Part shown: piece after piece, positions 1 through 7,506 of the stretch
Layout: each line of letters begins with the position of its first letter
How positions within the stretch are numbered: the first letter of the stretch is position 1
DNA from: Bacteroidota bacterium
GTDB taxonomy: Bacteria > Bacteroidota > Bacteroidia > Chitinophagales > Chitinophagaceae
Direction of reading: 5' to 3'
DNA: 15,782 nucleotides
NCBI GenBank assembly: GCA_023440945.1
Contig: JAEZRL010000079.1
Location: 1-15,782 of the forward strand
Position numbers and translations under genes: made by a program
Notes under the pieces: generated by a model
Database searches by the model: none
What the model was told of the DNA's origin: nothing
What the model saw: the letters and a program-made list of their open reading frames with translations, nothing else

Positions 1-1
1 A

Positions 2-760
2 GCCGGAAAAAAAATGTTGGATAAAGCAGTTAAACATGCTATTGCCAGCGATAATATTATTACGCCACTACCACGTCACGATGTTAGCATAAGCAACGGC
101 ATTGTTTATACGATTAAAGAGAACAATATCTCCGACCTTGTTATCGGCTTACATCATAATGCTGCAGAGAATAATTTTCTCGGCACTATATCCGAACGTG
201 TTTTGCGCCGGCTGCACGAAACAATATTTATTTATAAACCAGTGCAACCATTGAATACTTTAAAAAGAATGGTTGTAGTGGTACCGCCAAAAGCGGAGAT
301 GGAGCCAGGTTTTATACATTGGTTTGAAAAGCTGATAATAGTTGCAAAGGAAGGCGGTTTGCAAAGTCTTTTTTATGCAACACCGGCCACCATCAATTAT
401 CTTCGGCAGGCAAACAATTCTGTGAGTCCGTTGAAAATTGTTTACAATGAATTTTTTAATTGGGAGGATTTTCTCATTTTCAGTAAGATTGTAAAACCGA
501 ACGACTTGTTTGTGATTGTTACATCACGTAAAGGTCATGCATCTTATCTTTCACAGTTTGATAAATTGCCTTATTATCTTATCAAATATTTTGTGGATAA
601 TAGTTTTATCATGCTTTATCCCAGTCAACTGGAGAACGGTCTTATACAAGACATTCCGCATACAGATACCGCTTTATTCGATACTATTGCAAGCCGAAGC
701 GGTGTACTTAAAAAAGCAGGAAATGTGGTAAAAGGAATATTTGCACAAAAGAAAAAATAG
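2..760 (+). CDS. Cation:proton antiporter, C-terminal USP-like part (5' truncated by window)
   Basis: This is the last ~250 residues of a larger protein. The reading frame is open to the first base of the window (codons for A-G-K-K precede the first ATG at 14), so that ATG is probably internal. The visible part has no membrane segments. It resembles the cytoplasmic tail of Bacteroidota CPA2-type cation:proton antiporters, which carries one or two universal-stress-protein-like folds. The stretch with GLHHNAAENNFLG and ETIFIYKPVQPLNT fits the end of one USP unit, and VVVVPPKAEMEPGF begins a second. Such antiporters exchange Na+ or K+ for H+ across the inner membrane; the tail is thought to be regulatory. 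The membrane domain should lie upstream of the window. It ends in a basic tail (FAQKKK) and stops at TAG 758-760, with no evident terminator after it. The family call rests on remembered similarity. Confidence 0.75.
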   Translation, partial: AGKKMLDKAVKHAIASDNIITPLPRHDVSISNGIVYTIKENNISDLVIGLHHNAAENNFLGTISERVLRRLHETIFIYKPVQPLNTLKRMVVVVPPKAEMEPGFIHWFEKLIIVAKEGGLQSLFYATPATINYLRQANNSVSPLKIVYNEFFNWEDFLIFSKIVKPNDLFVIVTSRKGHASYLSQFDKLPYYLIKYFVDNSFIMLYPSQLENGLIQDIPHTDTALFDTIASRSGVLKKAGNVVKGIFAQKKK

Positions 761-785
761 AAAAGTTCAAAACAATCTGAAGGCT

Positions 786-850
786 TTTTATGAGGTCAAC
801 ACATTGCATGTGGCAGCTTCGTTGTGTCACTCACTTCAACGTTTTGTTCT
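786..850 (+). repeat. Dispersed intergenic repeat, copy A
   Basis: The unit lies in the 203-nt gap between the antiporter gene and the hydrolase remnant. Its core at 821-849 begins GTTGTGTCACTC and ends ACGTTTTGTTC. It matches 27 of 29 positions with the reverse complement of 14769-14797 (copy C), and its first 20 positions are shared with copy B at 9822 with few changes. Upstream it also keeps a TATG (789-792) and a CAT..GGCA element in the same order as copy B. There is no coding potential, and no second inverted arm is visible here. Confidence 0.65.
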
Positions 851-963
851 TTATGCAGCTTTTCCCGCATTCAACATTGTATAAATATTCAACACGAGAA
901 ATTGGCTTTAAGCATTATTGAAATCTTATTTAACTTATACTTACCTTATTCTAAAACTTTAAA

Positions 964-1607
964 GTGATAGTATATTTCCTAAGCGGACTTGGAGCAGATA
1001 AAAGGGCTTTTCAAAAATTGCATCTCCCCAAAAACTGGAAAATAAAACATCTTGCATGGCCTGCTTTATCAGAAAATGAAACATTTTCTTCTTATTGTAC
1101 TAAAATTTCTGCACTAATAGATACAAGTGAAAGTTTTGCTGTTATCGGACTTTCTTTCGGAGGAATGGTTGCAACAGAGTTAGCAAAAAAATTACAACCA
1201 AAAACAACGATCATAATATCAAGTGTTTCTACAAAATATGAACTTCCTTTTATTATGAAAATTTCCCGGTGGTTTAAATTAAACAAGATCGTGCCTGCAC
1301 TTTTATTAATAAGATTTACCCTTTTACCTATTGGCTTTTTGGAACAAAAACAAAAGAAGAAAAGCTATTGCTTCGGCAAATTATAACAGATACTTCTCCC
1401 GTTTTTTTAAAATGGTCAATTAATGAAATACTGAACTGGACAAACACACAGAGGCCACATAACCTTTTTCATATACATGGAACGAAAGACAAAATCTTTC
1501 CCTGTAACCGGGTAAAAGCAGATATTAAAATAAAAAATGGCGGACATTTTATGGTATATGATAAAGCGGAAATAATCAGCAAAATACTAATTGAAAAAAT
1601 CGGATAA
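964..1607 (+). pseudogene. Alpha/beta hydrolase, frameshifted
   Basis: This is one alpha/beta-hydrolase gene split across two reading frames. The first part (964-1386, GTG start) begins IVYFLSGLGADKRAF and carries the nucleophile elbow GLSFGG, with the putative catalytic Ser in G-x-S-x-G. The second frame, readable from about 1326 to the stop at 1605-1607, supplies FGTKTKEEK, then HIHGTKDKIFP (acid region) and NGGHFMV (catalytic His). Together they make the expected ~214-residue hydrolase with Ser, Asp and His all present. The switch must fall between 1278 (after an in-frame TAA at 1275 in the second frame) and about 1340, most likely near the T-run at 1321-1325 where the sense of the two halves joins. 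GTG is the only start after the in-frame stop at 952. The substrate is unknown. It could be a real pseudogene or a single-base sequence error. Confidence 0.8.
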
Positions 1608-1694
1608 CAGTGAGTTGCAGGAGATTTGTATCTTTAACAAGCACAGTAATCACTAATCAAATATTCTTCCCTCCTGTCCTAAAAATTTGTAATC

Positions 1695-1886
1695 ATGAAA
1701 CAAATGATCGCCATCCTCAGGCTATTGGGCATTGTATCTCTCCTTACATTTTTCATTTTACGCCTGTCTGAGAACAACAGTTCAGCAAACGTCTTTATGA
1801 TTACTTCGATAGTTTGCTTTGCTATAATAATTCTTCTGCAACTTTATAGATTTTATATTCAGAACTATTTGAAGAAAGAAGATTAA
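1695..1886 (+). CDS. Small two-helix membrane protein (63 aa)
   Basis: I do not recognise the family. The product has two hydrophobic stretches, roughly residues 5-22 and 32-50, separated by a short polar loop (ENNSSAN), and a charged C-terminal tail ending KKED, so it is probably a small inner-membrane protein with two helices. It starts at ATG 1695 with no clear Shine-Dalgarno; an AAATTTG element sits about 6 nt upstream. It stands alone between the hydrolase remnant and the GH30 gene, 64 nt before the latter's ATG, in the same direction. Length and composition argue for a real gene, but there is no independent support. Confidence 0.5.
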   Translation: MKQMIAILRLLGIVSLLTFFILRLSENNSSANVFMITSIVCFAIIILLQLYRFYIQNYLKKED

Positions 1887-1925
1887 TTCTATCTTAACTC
1901 TCATTTTATTATCACTAAAGCTTTG

Positions 1926-1933
1926 CATCTTTG
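1926..1933 (+). promoter_or_regulatory. Putative -7 box for the GH30 gene
   Basis: CATCTTTG is one base from the Bacteroidota -7 consensus TAnnTTTG and lies 17 nt before the ATG at 1951. A convincing -33 TTTG is not seen. If real, transcription would start near 1940, excluding the GTG at 1933 as a start codon. Confidence 0.35.
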
Positions 1934-1950
1934 TGTTTTATTTGTTGCCT

Positions 1951-3378
1951 ATGAAAAAGAAAAACTTCTTATTATCTTTTTGCTTATTGATATTGTTGTT
2001 CATTGCGTTTGGCTGTAATCGTAAAATGAGCACTGCTACAAATAAAACGACTGAACAACGCGTTGCGGTATGGTTAACAAACGCCGATAAATCGGCTTTA
2101 TTTGAACAGCAGTCTGATCTTTCTTTTAGCAATGCAACTTCTCAAAATAACGAGATACGGATTGATCAAGACCAGACATATCAAACAATGGATGGTTTTG
2201 GTTTCTGCTTAACAGGGGGTAGCGCTTGTCTTATCCATAAAATGAATACAGATAAACGTATGCAGCTTTTAAAAGAATTATTTGGTACAGATGGAAAAAA
2301 TATCGGCATCAGTTATTTGCGTGTTAGCATCGGCGCATCTGATCTTGATTCGCAGGTTTTCAGTTATGATGATCTGCCACCTGGAGAAACAGATGTTAAT
2401 ATGGAAAAGTTTTCATTAGCTCCCGATCGTCCTAATTTAATCCCTGTTTTGAAAGAAATTTTATCCATCAATCCTCAAATAAAAATACTCGGCTCACCCT
2501 GGTCGCCGCCAATGTGGATGAAGACAAATGACAGTTCAAAAGGCGGAAGTTTAAAACCGGAATATTATGATGCTTATGCAAAATATTTTGTGAAGTACAT
2601 AGAAGGAATGCGTAAAGAAGGTATTCATATTGATGCCATAACTATTCAGAACGAACCTTTACATCCGGGTAATAATCCAAGCATGTTTATGCCGGCAAAT
2701 GAACAGGCAGCATTCATCAAACAAAGTCTTGGCCCGGCTTTTAAGGCAGCGAACATTCAAACAAAAATAATTGTGTATGATCATAATGCTGATCGTCCTG
2801 ATTATCCATTAGAAATTTATAAAGATGCAGAAGCAAGCAAATATGTTGATGGTGCAGCATTTCATTTATATGGAGGAAGCATTGATGCTTTAACACAGGT
2901 GCACAATGCTTATCCCGATAAGAACTTATATTTTACGGAACAATGGATTGGCGCACCGGGAAATTTTGCAAAAGACCTCGACTGGCATACAACAACATTA
3001 ATTATTGGAGCACCGCGAAACTGGTGTAAAACAGTGCTTGAATGGAATCTTGCTTCGGATCCCGAATTACAAATTCACACACCCGGAGGCTGCACAGAAT
3101 GTTTGGGTGCGATAACGATTGATGGGAATAATGTTACAAGAAATCCGGCTTATTACATTGTTGCACATGCTTCTAAATTTGTACGTCCAGGTTCTGTTCG
3201 CATTGCTTCCAATATGCCTGAACATCTACCTAATGTTGCTTATAAAACTCCTCAGGGCAAAACTGTTCTTATTGTACATAATAGTAGTGAAGCAATACAA
3301 AACTTCACTATTAATGATAATGGCAAGAAAGTAAAAACATCTTTAGATGCGGGGGCAGTGGCAACGTATGTATGGTAA
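1951..3378 (+). CDS. GH30-family glycosidase (glucosylceramidase-like), lipoprotein
   Basis: The 475-residue product has a lipoprotein signal: KKK, a hydrophobic stretch, then IAFGC with the lipidated Cys at 22, so it should be anchored in the envelope. The mature part is a glycoside hydrolase family 30 domain. MDGFGFCLTGGSA begins the first strand, SPWSPPMWMK is a typical GH30 stretch, ITIQNEP carries the acid/base Glu (E235) and YFTEQW the nucleophile Glu (E330). The C-terminal ~80 residues look like the beta-sandwich that packs beside the barrel. The family cleaves beta-glucosides, including beta-1,6-glucans, with retention; the substrate cannot be read here. ATG 1951 is preferred over the in-frame GTG at 1933 because it starts the signal peptide directly and the GTG overlaps a promoter-like box. 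There is no SusC/SusD pair nearby. Confidence 0.85.
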   Translation: MKKKNFLLSFCLLILLFIAFGCNRKMSTATNKTTEQRVAVWLTNADKSALFEQQSDLSFSNATSQNNEIRIDQDQTYQTMDGFGFCLTGGSACLIHKMNTDKRMQLLKELFGTDGKNIGISYLRVSIGASDLDSQVFSYDDLPPGETDVNMEKFSLAPDRPNLIPVLKEILSINPQIKILGSPWSPPMWMKTNDSSKGGSLKPEYYDAYAKYFVKYIEGMRKEGIHIDAITIQNEPLHPGNNPSMFMPANEQAAFIKQSLGPAFKAANIQTKIIVYDHNADRPDYPLEIYKDAEASKYVDGAAFHLYGGSIDALTQVHNAYPDKNLYFTEQWIGAPGNFAKDLDWHTTTLIIGAPRNWCKTVLEWNLASDPELQIHTPGGCTECLGAITIDGNNVTRNPAYYIVAHASKFVRPGSVRIASNMPEHLPNVAYKTPQGKTVLIVHNSSEAIQNFTINDNGKKVKTSLDAGAVATYVW

Positions 3379-3473
3379 TTGAAATACAAGGTGAGTGGGA
3401 ATGAGTGATAAGAAAATTGCGTTTGTTAAACCTTTACGCCTTTCACCTGCACCCTAGGCCTTCTACCCTTAGC

Positions 3474-3506
3474 TTTTTACCTCTTTACAAAAGGAGAAGG
3501 TAAAAA
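3474..3506. repeat. Inverted repeat across the otsAB stop codon
   Basis: TTTTTACCT (3474-3482) and AGGTAAAAA (3498-3506) are a perfect 9-bp inverted pair around a 15-nt loop, spanning the stop codon of the minus-strand otsAB gene. It sits between convergent genes and could act as a transcript-end hairpin on both strands, but neither strand has the T-run of a classic intrinsic terminator. Confidence 0.45.
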
Positions 3507-5720
3507 TTGCTTCATTCTTTCGAACATTCTTATAATGCCTGTTTTTTCCGGTAATTCTTTAAGGAAATTGCGCACTTCAACATAATTATTCAGATAATAT
3601 TTCGCCGCCGAAAGGTCGCCATTCACTTTAATGGTAATTGCATCTTCATCTTTCAACGCTTTGAACATATCCTCATCAGTTATATCATCACCTATGGCAA
3701 AAATGAAATCATATTCTTTTGAATGCGCATAATACGAAGCCGTTTTACCTTTATTAACTTCCACATTTTTTATCTCGATCACTTTATTGCCGGGTAGTAA
3801 ATTCAGGCCATAATCAGAAATTATATAACGCAGGTTATTCATCAATTCGCTTGCTCTTATTTCACCCAACTCCACTTCTGTTTTTCGATAATGCCAGGCA
3901 AGCGAATATGTTTTTTCTTCTATAAATGAACCAGGTGTGCGTTCAGTAAATGATTCAAGCAAAGGACGCATTTCATCTTTCCATCCCGAAGTAAGTCCTT
4001 TTATTTTTTCCCACTCTCCTTTCGCTTTTTTATACCACACACCATGTTCGCCAATAAGATTTATTTTTAGATTACCAAACCATTGCTCAAGATGTGTGTG
4101 TTGTCTTCCGCTAATAATAACAATATCATTCTTATCATCCTTCGATAATTCTTCCAAAATGGAATACAACTCTTTATCAGGTTTAGCCATGTTGATATTA
4201 TTTGTAAAACCAACAAGTGTTCCATCATAATCAAGCAATAACAACCGCTTATGCGCTTTGTTATATTTACTTTTTACTTCCTGCTGAATGCGTTTGTTTA
4301 CATACCTTGTTTGCAATGTTTCCTGCATTTGTTTAACCTGCTGTAATCTTTCCATAAAAACTTTCACCCATTGTTTTACATTATACTTACTTACCAATTC
4401 CTTCATTGGCTGCATTCTACGCTCCTGCTCATCTTTAGGCATATGCAGCGCTGCATAAATGGCCTCACTCATTTGATCCACATTATTCGGATTTACAATA
4501 ATGGCATCAATTAATTCTTTTGATGCACCTGCCATTTCACTCAATATCAAAACACCATCATTGTTCTTCCTGCTGGCAATGTATTCTTTACAAACAAGAT
4601 TCATTCCATCACGCATTGGGGTAACCAGACACACATCTGCAAACTGGTATAATGCAGACAATTGCTGCATGGGAAAAGAACGATAAAAATAGTGAATAGG
4701 GTTCCAGTTATTTGTTCTGTAACGAGCATTGATGTTTCCAACAAGTTTATCTATTTCATCTCTTAATTCTTTATACTGAAGAACTGTATCCCTTGAAGGA
4801 ACAACAATCATGTACAACGAAACCTGTTCTTTATATTCTTTATGATCTCGTAAAAAACATTCGAATGCCTGCAACCTTTGCAGAATGCCTTTGCTATAAT
4901 CAAGCCTGTCTATCGAAAGAATAATACGTGTGTTTTTAAAATTCTCCTGCAACTCTTTAACCGCCTGCTGAACTTCAGGTTCATCTATCATCGCTTCGAA
5001 TCGTTCATTATCAATTCCCATTGGAAATGAATCTACTTCGATAGATCTGTTATCATATAAAAGTACGTTTGATGAAACCTGCAGTTGAATTAAACGGCTT
5101 ACAGATGTTATAAAATGCCTTGCATCATCATAAGTATGAAACCCTAAAAGATCAGCCCCAAGCATGCCTTCAAGCAGTTCTGTACGCCAGGGTAAAAGCC
5201 TGAATAATTCAAAGGAAGGAAATGGTATATGCAGAAAAAAACCAATGGCTACATTCGGAAATCTTTGTCTTAATAAGGATGGAAGTAACAACAGTTGATA
5301 ATCGTGAACCCAAACCGTATCACCATCTTTGATTATTTGTGAAGCAGCTTCGCAAAATTTTTTATTCACCTGCACATAAGCATTCCAATAGGAATTTTCA
5401 TAACGTGCATAAGTTGACATATAGTGAAAAATCGGCCACAGTACTTCGTTTGAAAAACCTTCATAAAACAATTTTATTTCTTCCTGCGAAAGATAAACAG
5501 GCAACAAACTTTTTTTTTGTAATTCTGTTGTTACTTGTTGCTGTTCGTTCAATTCAGAAACTTCCATCCCCGGCCAACCAAGCCAGATATGTTGTTTGCT
5601 TCCTAAAATAGAACTAAGTCCTGTGGCAAGTCCTCCGGCGCTTTGTTTGAGCGTGAATTTGCCATGAGATTTTGCAATTTTTACCGGCAGCCTGTTAGAT
5701 ATTATTATTGTTTTACCCAT
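3477..5720 (-). CDS. otsAB: Bifunctional trehalose-6-phosphate synthase/phosphatase (OtsA-OtsB fusion)
   Basis: The 747-residue cytoplasmic protein joins two enzymes. Residues 1-465 are a GT20 trehalose-6-phosphate synthase, which transfers glucose from a nucleotide-glucose to glucose-6-phosphate. Visible landmarks are SNRLP (R10), GGLATG, WLGWPG, VWVHDYQ (D140), DRLDYSKG (R272 and K277, equivalent to the phosphate-binding Arg/Lys of E. coli OtsA) and RDGMNLV. Residues ~490-735 are a HAD-type trehalose-6-phosphate phosphatase with DYDGTL (nucleophile D497, acid D499), IISGR and GDDITDEDMF. Both catalytic sets look complete, so one chain could make trehalose, an osmo- and desiccation protectant. 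ATG 5720 is preceded by an AAGGAAA purine run. A TAnnTTTG box lies 44-51 nt upstream. The Nudix gene upstream has the same direction but is separated by 211 nt and this gene's own promoter. Confidence 0.95.
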   Translation of the reverse strand: MGKTIIISNRLPVKIAKSHGKFTLKQSAGGLATGLSSILGSKQHIWLGWPGMEVSELNEQQQVTTELQKKSLLPVYLSQEEIKLFYEGFSNEVLWPIFHYMSTYARYENSYWNAYVQVNKKFCEAASQIIKDGDTVWVHDYQLLLLPSLLRQRFPNVAIGFFLHIPFPSFELFRLLPWRTELLEGMLGADLLGFHTYDDARHFITSVSRLIQLQVSSNVLLYDNRSIEVDSFPMGIDNERFEAMIDEPEVQQAVKELQENFKNTRIILSIDRLDYSKGILQRLQAFECFLRDHKEYKEQVSLYMIVVPSRDTVLQYKELRDEIDKLVGNINARYRTNNWNPIHYFYRSFPMQQLSALYQFADVCLVTPMRDGMNLVCKEYIASRKNNDGVLILSEMAGASKELIDAIIVNPNNVDQMSEAIYAALHMPKDEQERRMQPMKELVSKYNVKQWVKVFMERLQQVKQMQETLQTRYVNKRIQQEVKSKYNKAHKRLLLLDYDGTLVGFTNNINMAKPDKELYSILEELSKDDKNDIVIISGRQHTHLEQWFGNLKINLIGEHGVWYKKAKGEWEKIKGLTSGWKDEMRPLLESFTERTPGSFIEEKTYSLAWHYRKTEVELGEIRASELMNNLRYIISDYGLNLLPGNKVIEIKNVEVNKGKTASYYAHSKEYDFIFAIGDDITDEDMFKALKDEDAITIKVNGDLSAAKYYLNNYVEVRNFLKELPEKTGIIRMFERMKQFLPSPFVKR

Positions 5721-5763
5721 TTTTTCCTTTTCTTATTGCAAGCCAATGCATCGTTTTACTTCA

Positions 5764-5771
5764 CAAATTTA
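5764..5771 (-). promoter_or_regulatory. -7 promoter box for otsAB
   Basis: On the minus strand this reads TAAATTTG, an exact match to TAnnTTTG, followed by a ~43-nt stretch to the ATG at 5720. A TTTA 17 nt upstream could stand in for the -33 TTTG. The flanked form AATTAAATTTG recurs upstream of the Nudix gene. Confidence 0.5.
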
Positions 5772-5849
5772 ATTCCTAATCCTGCCGTTAAACAGGAATA
5801 AAAACACATTGCGCTTGTTCGTTCTGTTTTTGTTATATCTTTTAGTGAC

Positions 5850-5927
5850 AAGTGAACAGACAGACGTGAAACTTTTCACCTTTCACTTCTGACATTTCAC
5901 ACTTAACTTAGTGATTCTTCAAATCAC
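5850..5927. repeat. Cluster of small inverted repeats between the Nudix gene and otsAB
   Basis: Three perfect small stems lie here. AAGTGAA (5850-5856) pairs with TTCACTT (5882-5888), enclosing GTGAAA (5866-5871) paired with TTTCAC (5874-5879). Separately GTGATT (5911-5916) pairs with AATCAC (5922-5927), ending 4 nt from the Nudix stop codon. TTTCAC also recurs directly at 5895-5900. They may form the 3' end of the Nudix transcript, though no T-run follows. Confidence 0.4.
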
Positions 5928-5931
5928 CAGA

Positions 5932-6348
5932 TCATTGATTGATTGCCTTTTGCACTATCTCAACAATATTGGGGTATGTTTCCTGCAGATATTCTGGTAA
6001 ATCTTTTTTATTTACCCAACGTATTTCAAGGATATCTTCTTCTTTTTGTGGTATAAAAACCGGGCTATCTTTTACTTTCATTTCAAACCAATGTGTTTCT
6101 TTTATAACATCATTCATTATCCATTTATCAAAGTACCGGTGATGTGTTATTCCTATAAGTTTGCCTAATATTATTTCCTTCAATCCTGTTTCTTCTTTTA
6201 CTTCTCGTACTGCACAGGCTTCTGTTGCTTCGCCTTCATCGAGTTTGCCTTTTGGCAAATCCCATTTTCCTCTTCGGTATATCATCAATAAATCATCTGT
6301 ATTATTTCTAACCAATCCGCCTGCTGCAACGATTGTGGTGCTATTCAT
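5932..6348 (-). CDS. Nudix hydrolase (138 aa)
   Basis: This is a single-domain Nudix pyrophosphohydrolase. The Nudix box matches Gx5Ex7REUxEExGU exactly: G34, E40, R48-E49, E52-E53 and G55, within KGKLDEGEATEA and REVKEETGL. These residues bind Mg2+ and hydrolyse a nucleoside diphosphate linked to another group. The N-terminus (MNSTTIVAAGGLVRN) forms the first strand directly, so ATG 6348 is a good start. The protein is cytoplasmic by sequence. The exact substrate cannot be told; close Bacteroidota homologues are annotated only as NUDIX domain proteins. It has its own TAAATTTG promoter box 9-16 nt upstream of the ATG, implying a very short leader. It reads in the same direction as otsAB but is probably transcribed separately. 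Confidence 0.9.
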   Translation of the reverse strand: MNSTTIVAAGGLVRNNTDDLLMIYRRGKWDLPKGKLDEGEATEACAVREVKEETGLKEIILGKLIGITHHRYFDKWIMNDVIKETHWFEMKVKDSPVFIPQKEEDILEIRWVNKKDLPEYLQETYPNIVEIVQKAINQ

Positions 6349-6356
6349 AGAAGCTG

Positions 6357-6364
6357 CAAATTTA
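6357..6364 (-). promoter_or_regulatory. -7 promoter box for the Nudix gene
   Basis: The minus strand reads TAAATTTG, an exact TAnnTTTG match, ending 8 nt before the ATG, so the transcript would be almost leaderless. No clear -33 element is visible. The 11-nt context AATTAAATTTG is identical to that upstream of otsAB. Confidence 0.45.
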
Positions 6365-6602
6365 ATTAAAAAAATTTAAGCCGCTATGTTAATAGCATTG
6401 GTATTGTGCTTAAACGAAATGCATTTTAAATAAATGCTTTATAAACACTGCAAAGCAAAAGGTTGATTTATTCAACTCTTCATCCAATTTTCTTGTAATA
6501 GCAATTACTTATTAGATTAACGTAAAAGTTAATATTGCAAAGCTGGCACAGTATTTATTCCACTAAAATCTATTAACTATTTGAGAATAAAATCTTTGTA
6601 TT

Positions 6603-6815
6603 ATGAAAACTTTTGGTATCATCCTTATTGTTATTGGTATTCTTATGTTTATTATCCGAACTGTTAATTTCAAAACCAAAGAAAAGGTTGTTGATCTTGG
6701 CCCGGTAGAAGTAAACAAGGAAGAAAGCCATAGTATCGGCTGGCCTGTTTATGCCGGCGCTGTTGCAGTAATAGCTGGCATCGTACTGGTTGTAGCGGAT
6801 AAACGACGAGCATAA
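6603..6815 (+). CDS. Small membrane protein, possibly DUF3185-like (70 aa)
   Basis: The product has an N-terminal helix (about residues 4-19, FGIILIVIGILMFII), a polar central stretch rich in Lys/Glu/Asp (TKEKVVDLGPVEVNKEE), and a second helix (about residues 46-65) ending in a basic tail DKRRA. This two-helix layout with a charged loop resembles small DUF3185-type membrane proteins common in Bacteroidota; the assignment is from memory. Role unknown. ATG 6603 directly precedes the first helix. Upstream, AATCTTTG at about 6591-6598 resembles a -7 box but leaves only 4 nt before the ATG. The gene is convergent with the TMEM175 gene, with 97 nt between them. Confidence 0.6.
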   Translation: MKTFGIILIVIGILMFIIRTVNFKTKEKVVDLGPVEVNKEESHSIGWPVYAGAVAVIAGIVLVVADKRRA

Positions 6816-6837
6816 GTTATTCTTTAAATTCAGAGAT

Positions 6838-6869
6838 AAAAAGCTCAGCAGCAAAACGCATAGGTGAGC
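6838..6869 (-). terminator. Candidate intrinsic terminator of the TMEM175 gene
   Basis: Read on the minus strand, GCTCA (complement of 6865-6869) pairs with TGAGC (complement of 6843-6847) around a 17-nt loop that has a further small GC pairing, and is followed at once by five T (6842-6838). It lies 44 nt after the stop of the minus-strand gene. The stem is short. Confidence 0.45.
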
Positions 6870-6912
6870 CACCCATCAGTATTGAGTTAAGAACAAAAGC
6901 CGGTAAAATAAT

Positions 6913-7506
6913 TTAATTGAAGTTGTTATTTTGCTCAGCGATTTTCTTTTCAATTCTGGTGTCGGGAATGATCCAAATTAAAGCAACGACAGCATATAAA
7001 GCGAGGCTTACAGGTGAATAAAAAAAAGAAAGGATAATTGCAAAGAAATAGATCACTGCGGAAATTTTTCCTTTCTCATCTCTTCCAAAAGCAATGGCAA
7101 GTTCAGAGTTTTTCCCATGAAGCTGGATCAGTGAATGTGCTAAAATATAATATGCACATGCTGCACCGAGCAACATAATCCCATACAAAGCAATAGGCCA
7201 GGTTTCAAAATGATTTTCGCCCATCCAGGCAGTTGCAAATGGTACGAGAGAGAGCCAAAAAAGAAGATGCATGTTTGCCCATAAAACTTTTCCGTTCACA
7301 TGTTGTACAGAATGCAGCATGTGATGATGATTGTTCCAGTAGATGCCGATGTATAAAAAACTCAAAACATAGCTTAAAAAAACAGGAATAAGTGGCTTCA
7401 GTGCAGCAGGGTCGCTACTCTCCGGAACTTTCAACTCTAATACCATTATTGTTATAATAATGGCAAGCACACCATCGCTGAACGCTTCTAATCGTTGTTT
7501 TCCCAT
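6913..7506 (-). CDS. TMEM175-family integral membrane protein (putative K+ channel)
   Basis: The 197-residue protein starts with the family signature RLEAFSDGVLAI (R5, F9-S10-D11-G12) in the first helix. In bacterial TMEM175 homologues this R-x3-FSDG motif is structural at the pore. About six hydrophobic segments follow, which agrees with the one-repeat, six-helix bacterial form (DUF1211), and an HHHMLH cluster lies at the end of the second or third helix. Bacterial members conduct K+ with little voltage gating; whether this one does is inference. The C-terminal tail is polar (RIEKKIAEQNNNFN). ATG 7506 directly precedes the signature, so the start is secure. It diverges from the HicB-like gene across 330 nt. 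A candidate terminator follows at 6838-6869. Confidence 0.88.
   Translation of the reverse strand: MGKQRLEAFSDGVLAIIITIMVLELKVPESSDPAALKPLIPVFLSYVLSFLYIGIYWNNHHHMLHSVQHVNGKVLWANMHLLFWLSLVPFATAWMGENHFETWPIALYGIMLLGAACAYYILAHSLIQLHGKNSELAIAFGRDEKGKISAVIYFFAIILSFFYSPVSLALYAVVALIWIIPDTRIEKKIAEQNNNFN

Noticed and set aside
1368..1607. Separate small gene starting at TTG 1368
   Set aside because: Its sequence is the C-terminal third of the alpha/beta hydrolase that begins at 964, and homology continues upstream of the TTG in the same frame, so it is a frameshift remnant.
1933..1950. Upstream GTG start for the GH30 lipoprotein
   Set aside because: It would put six extra residues before the signal peptide and overlaps the likely -7 box; ATG 1951 gives a canonical lipoprotein signal.
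6573..6872. 99-codon minus-strand frame opposite the 70-aa membrane protein gene
   Set aside because: It is antisense to a better-supported gene with clear membrane helices; its own translation shows low-complexity Asn/Lys and no motif.
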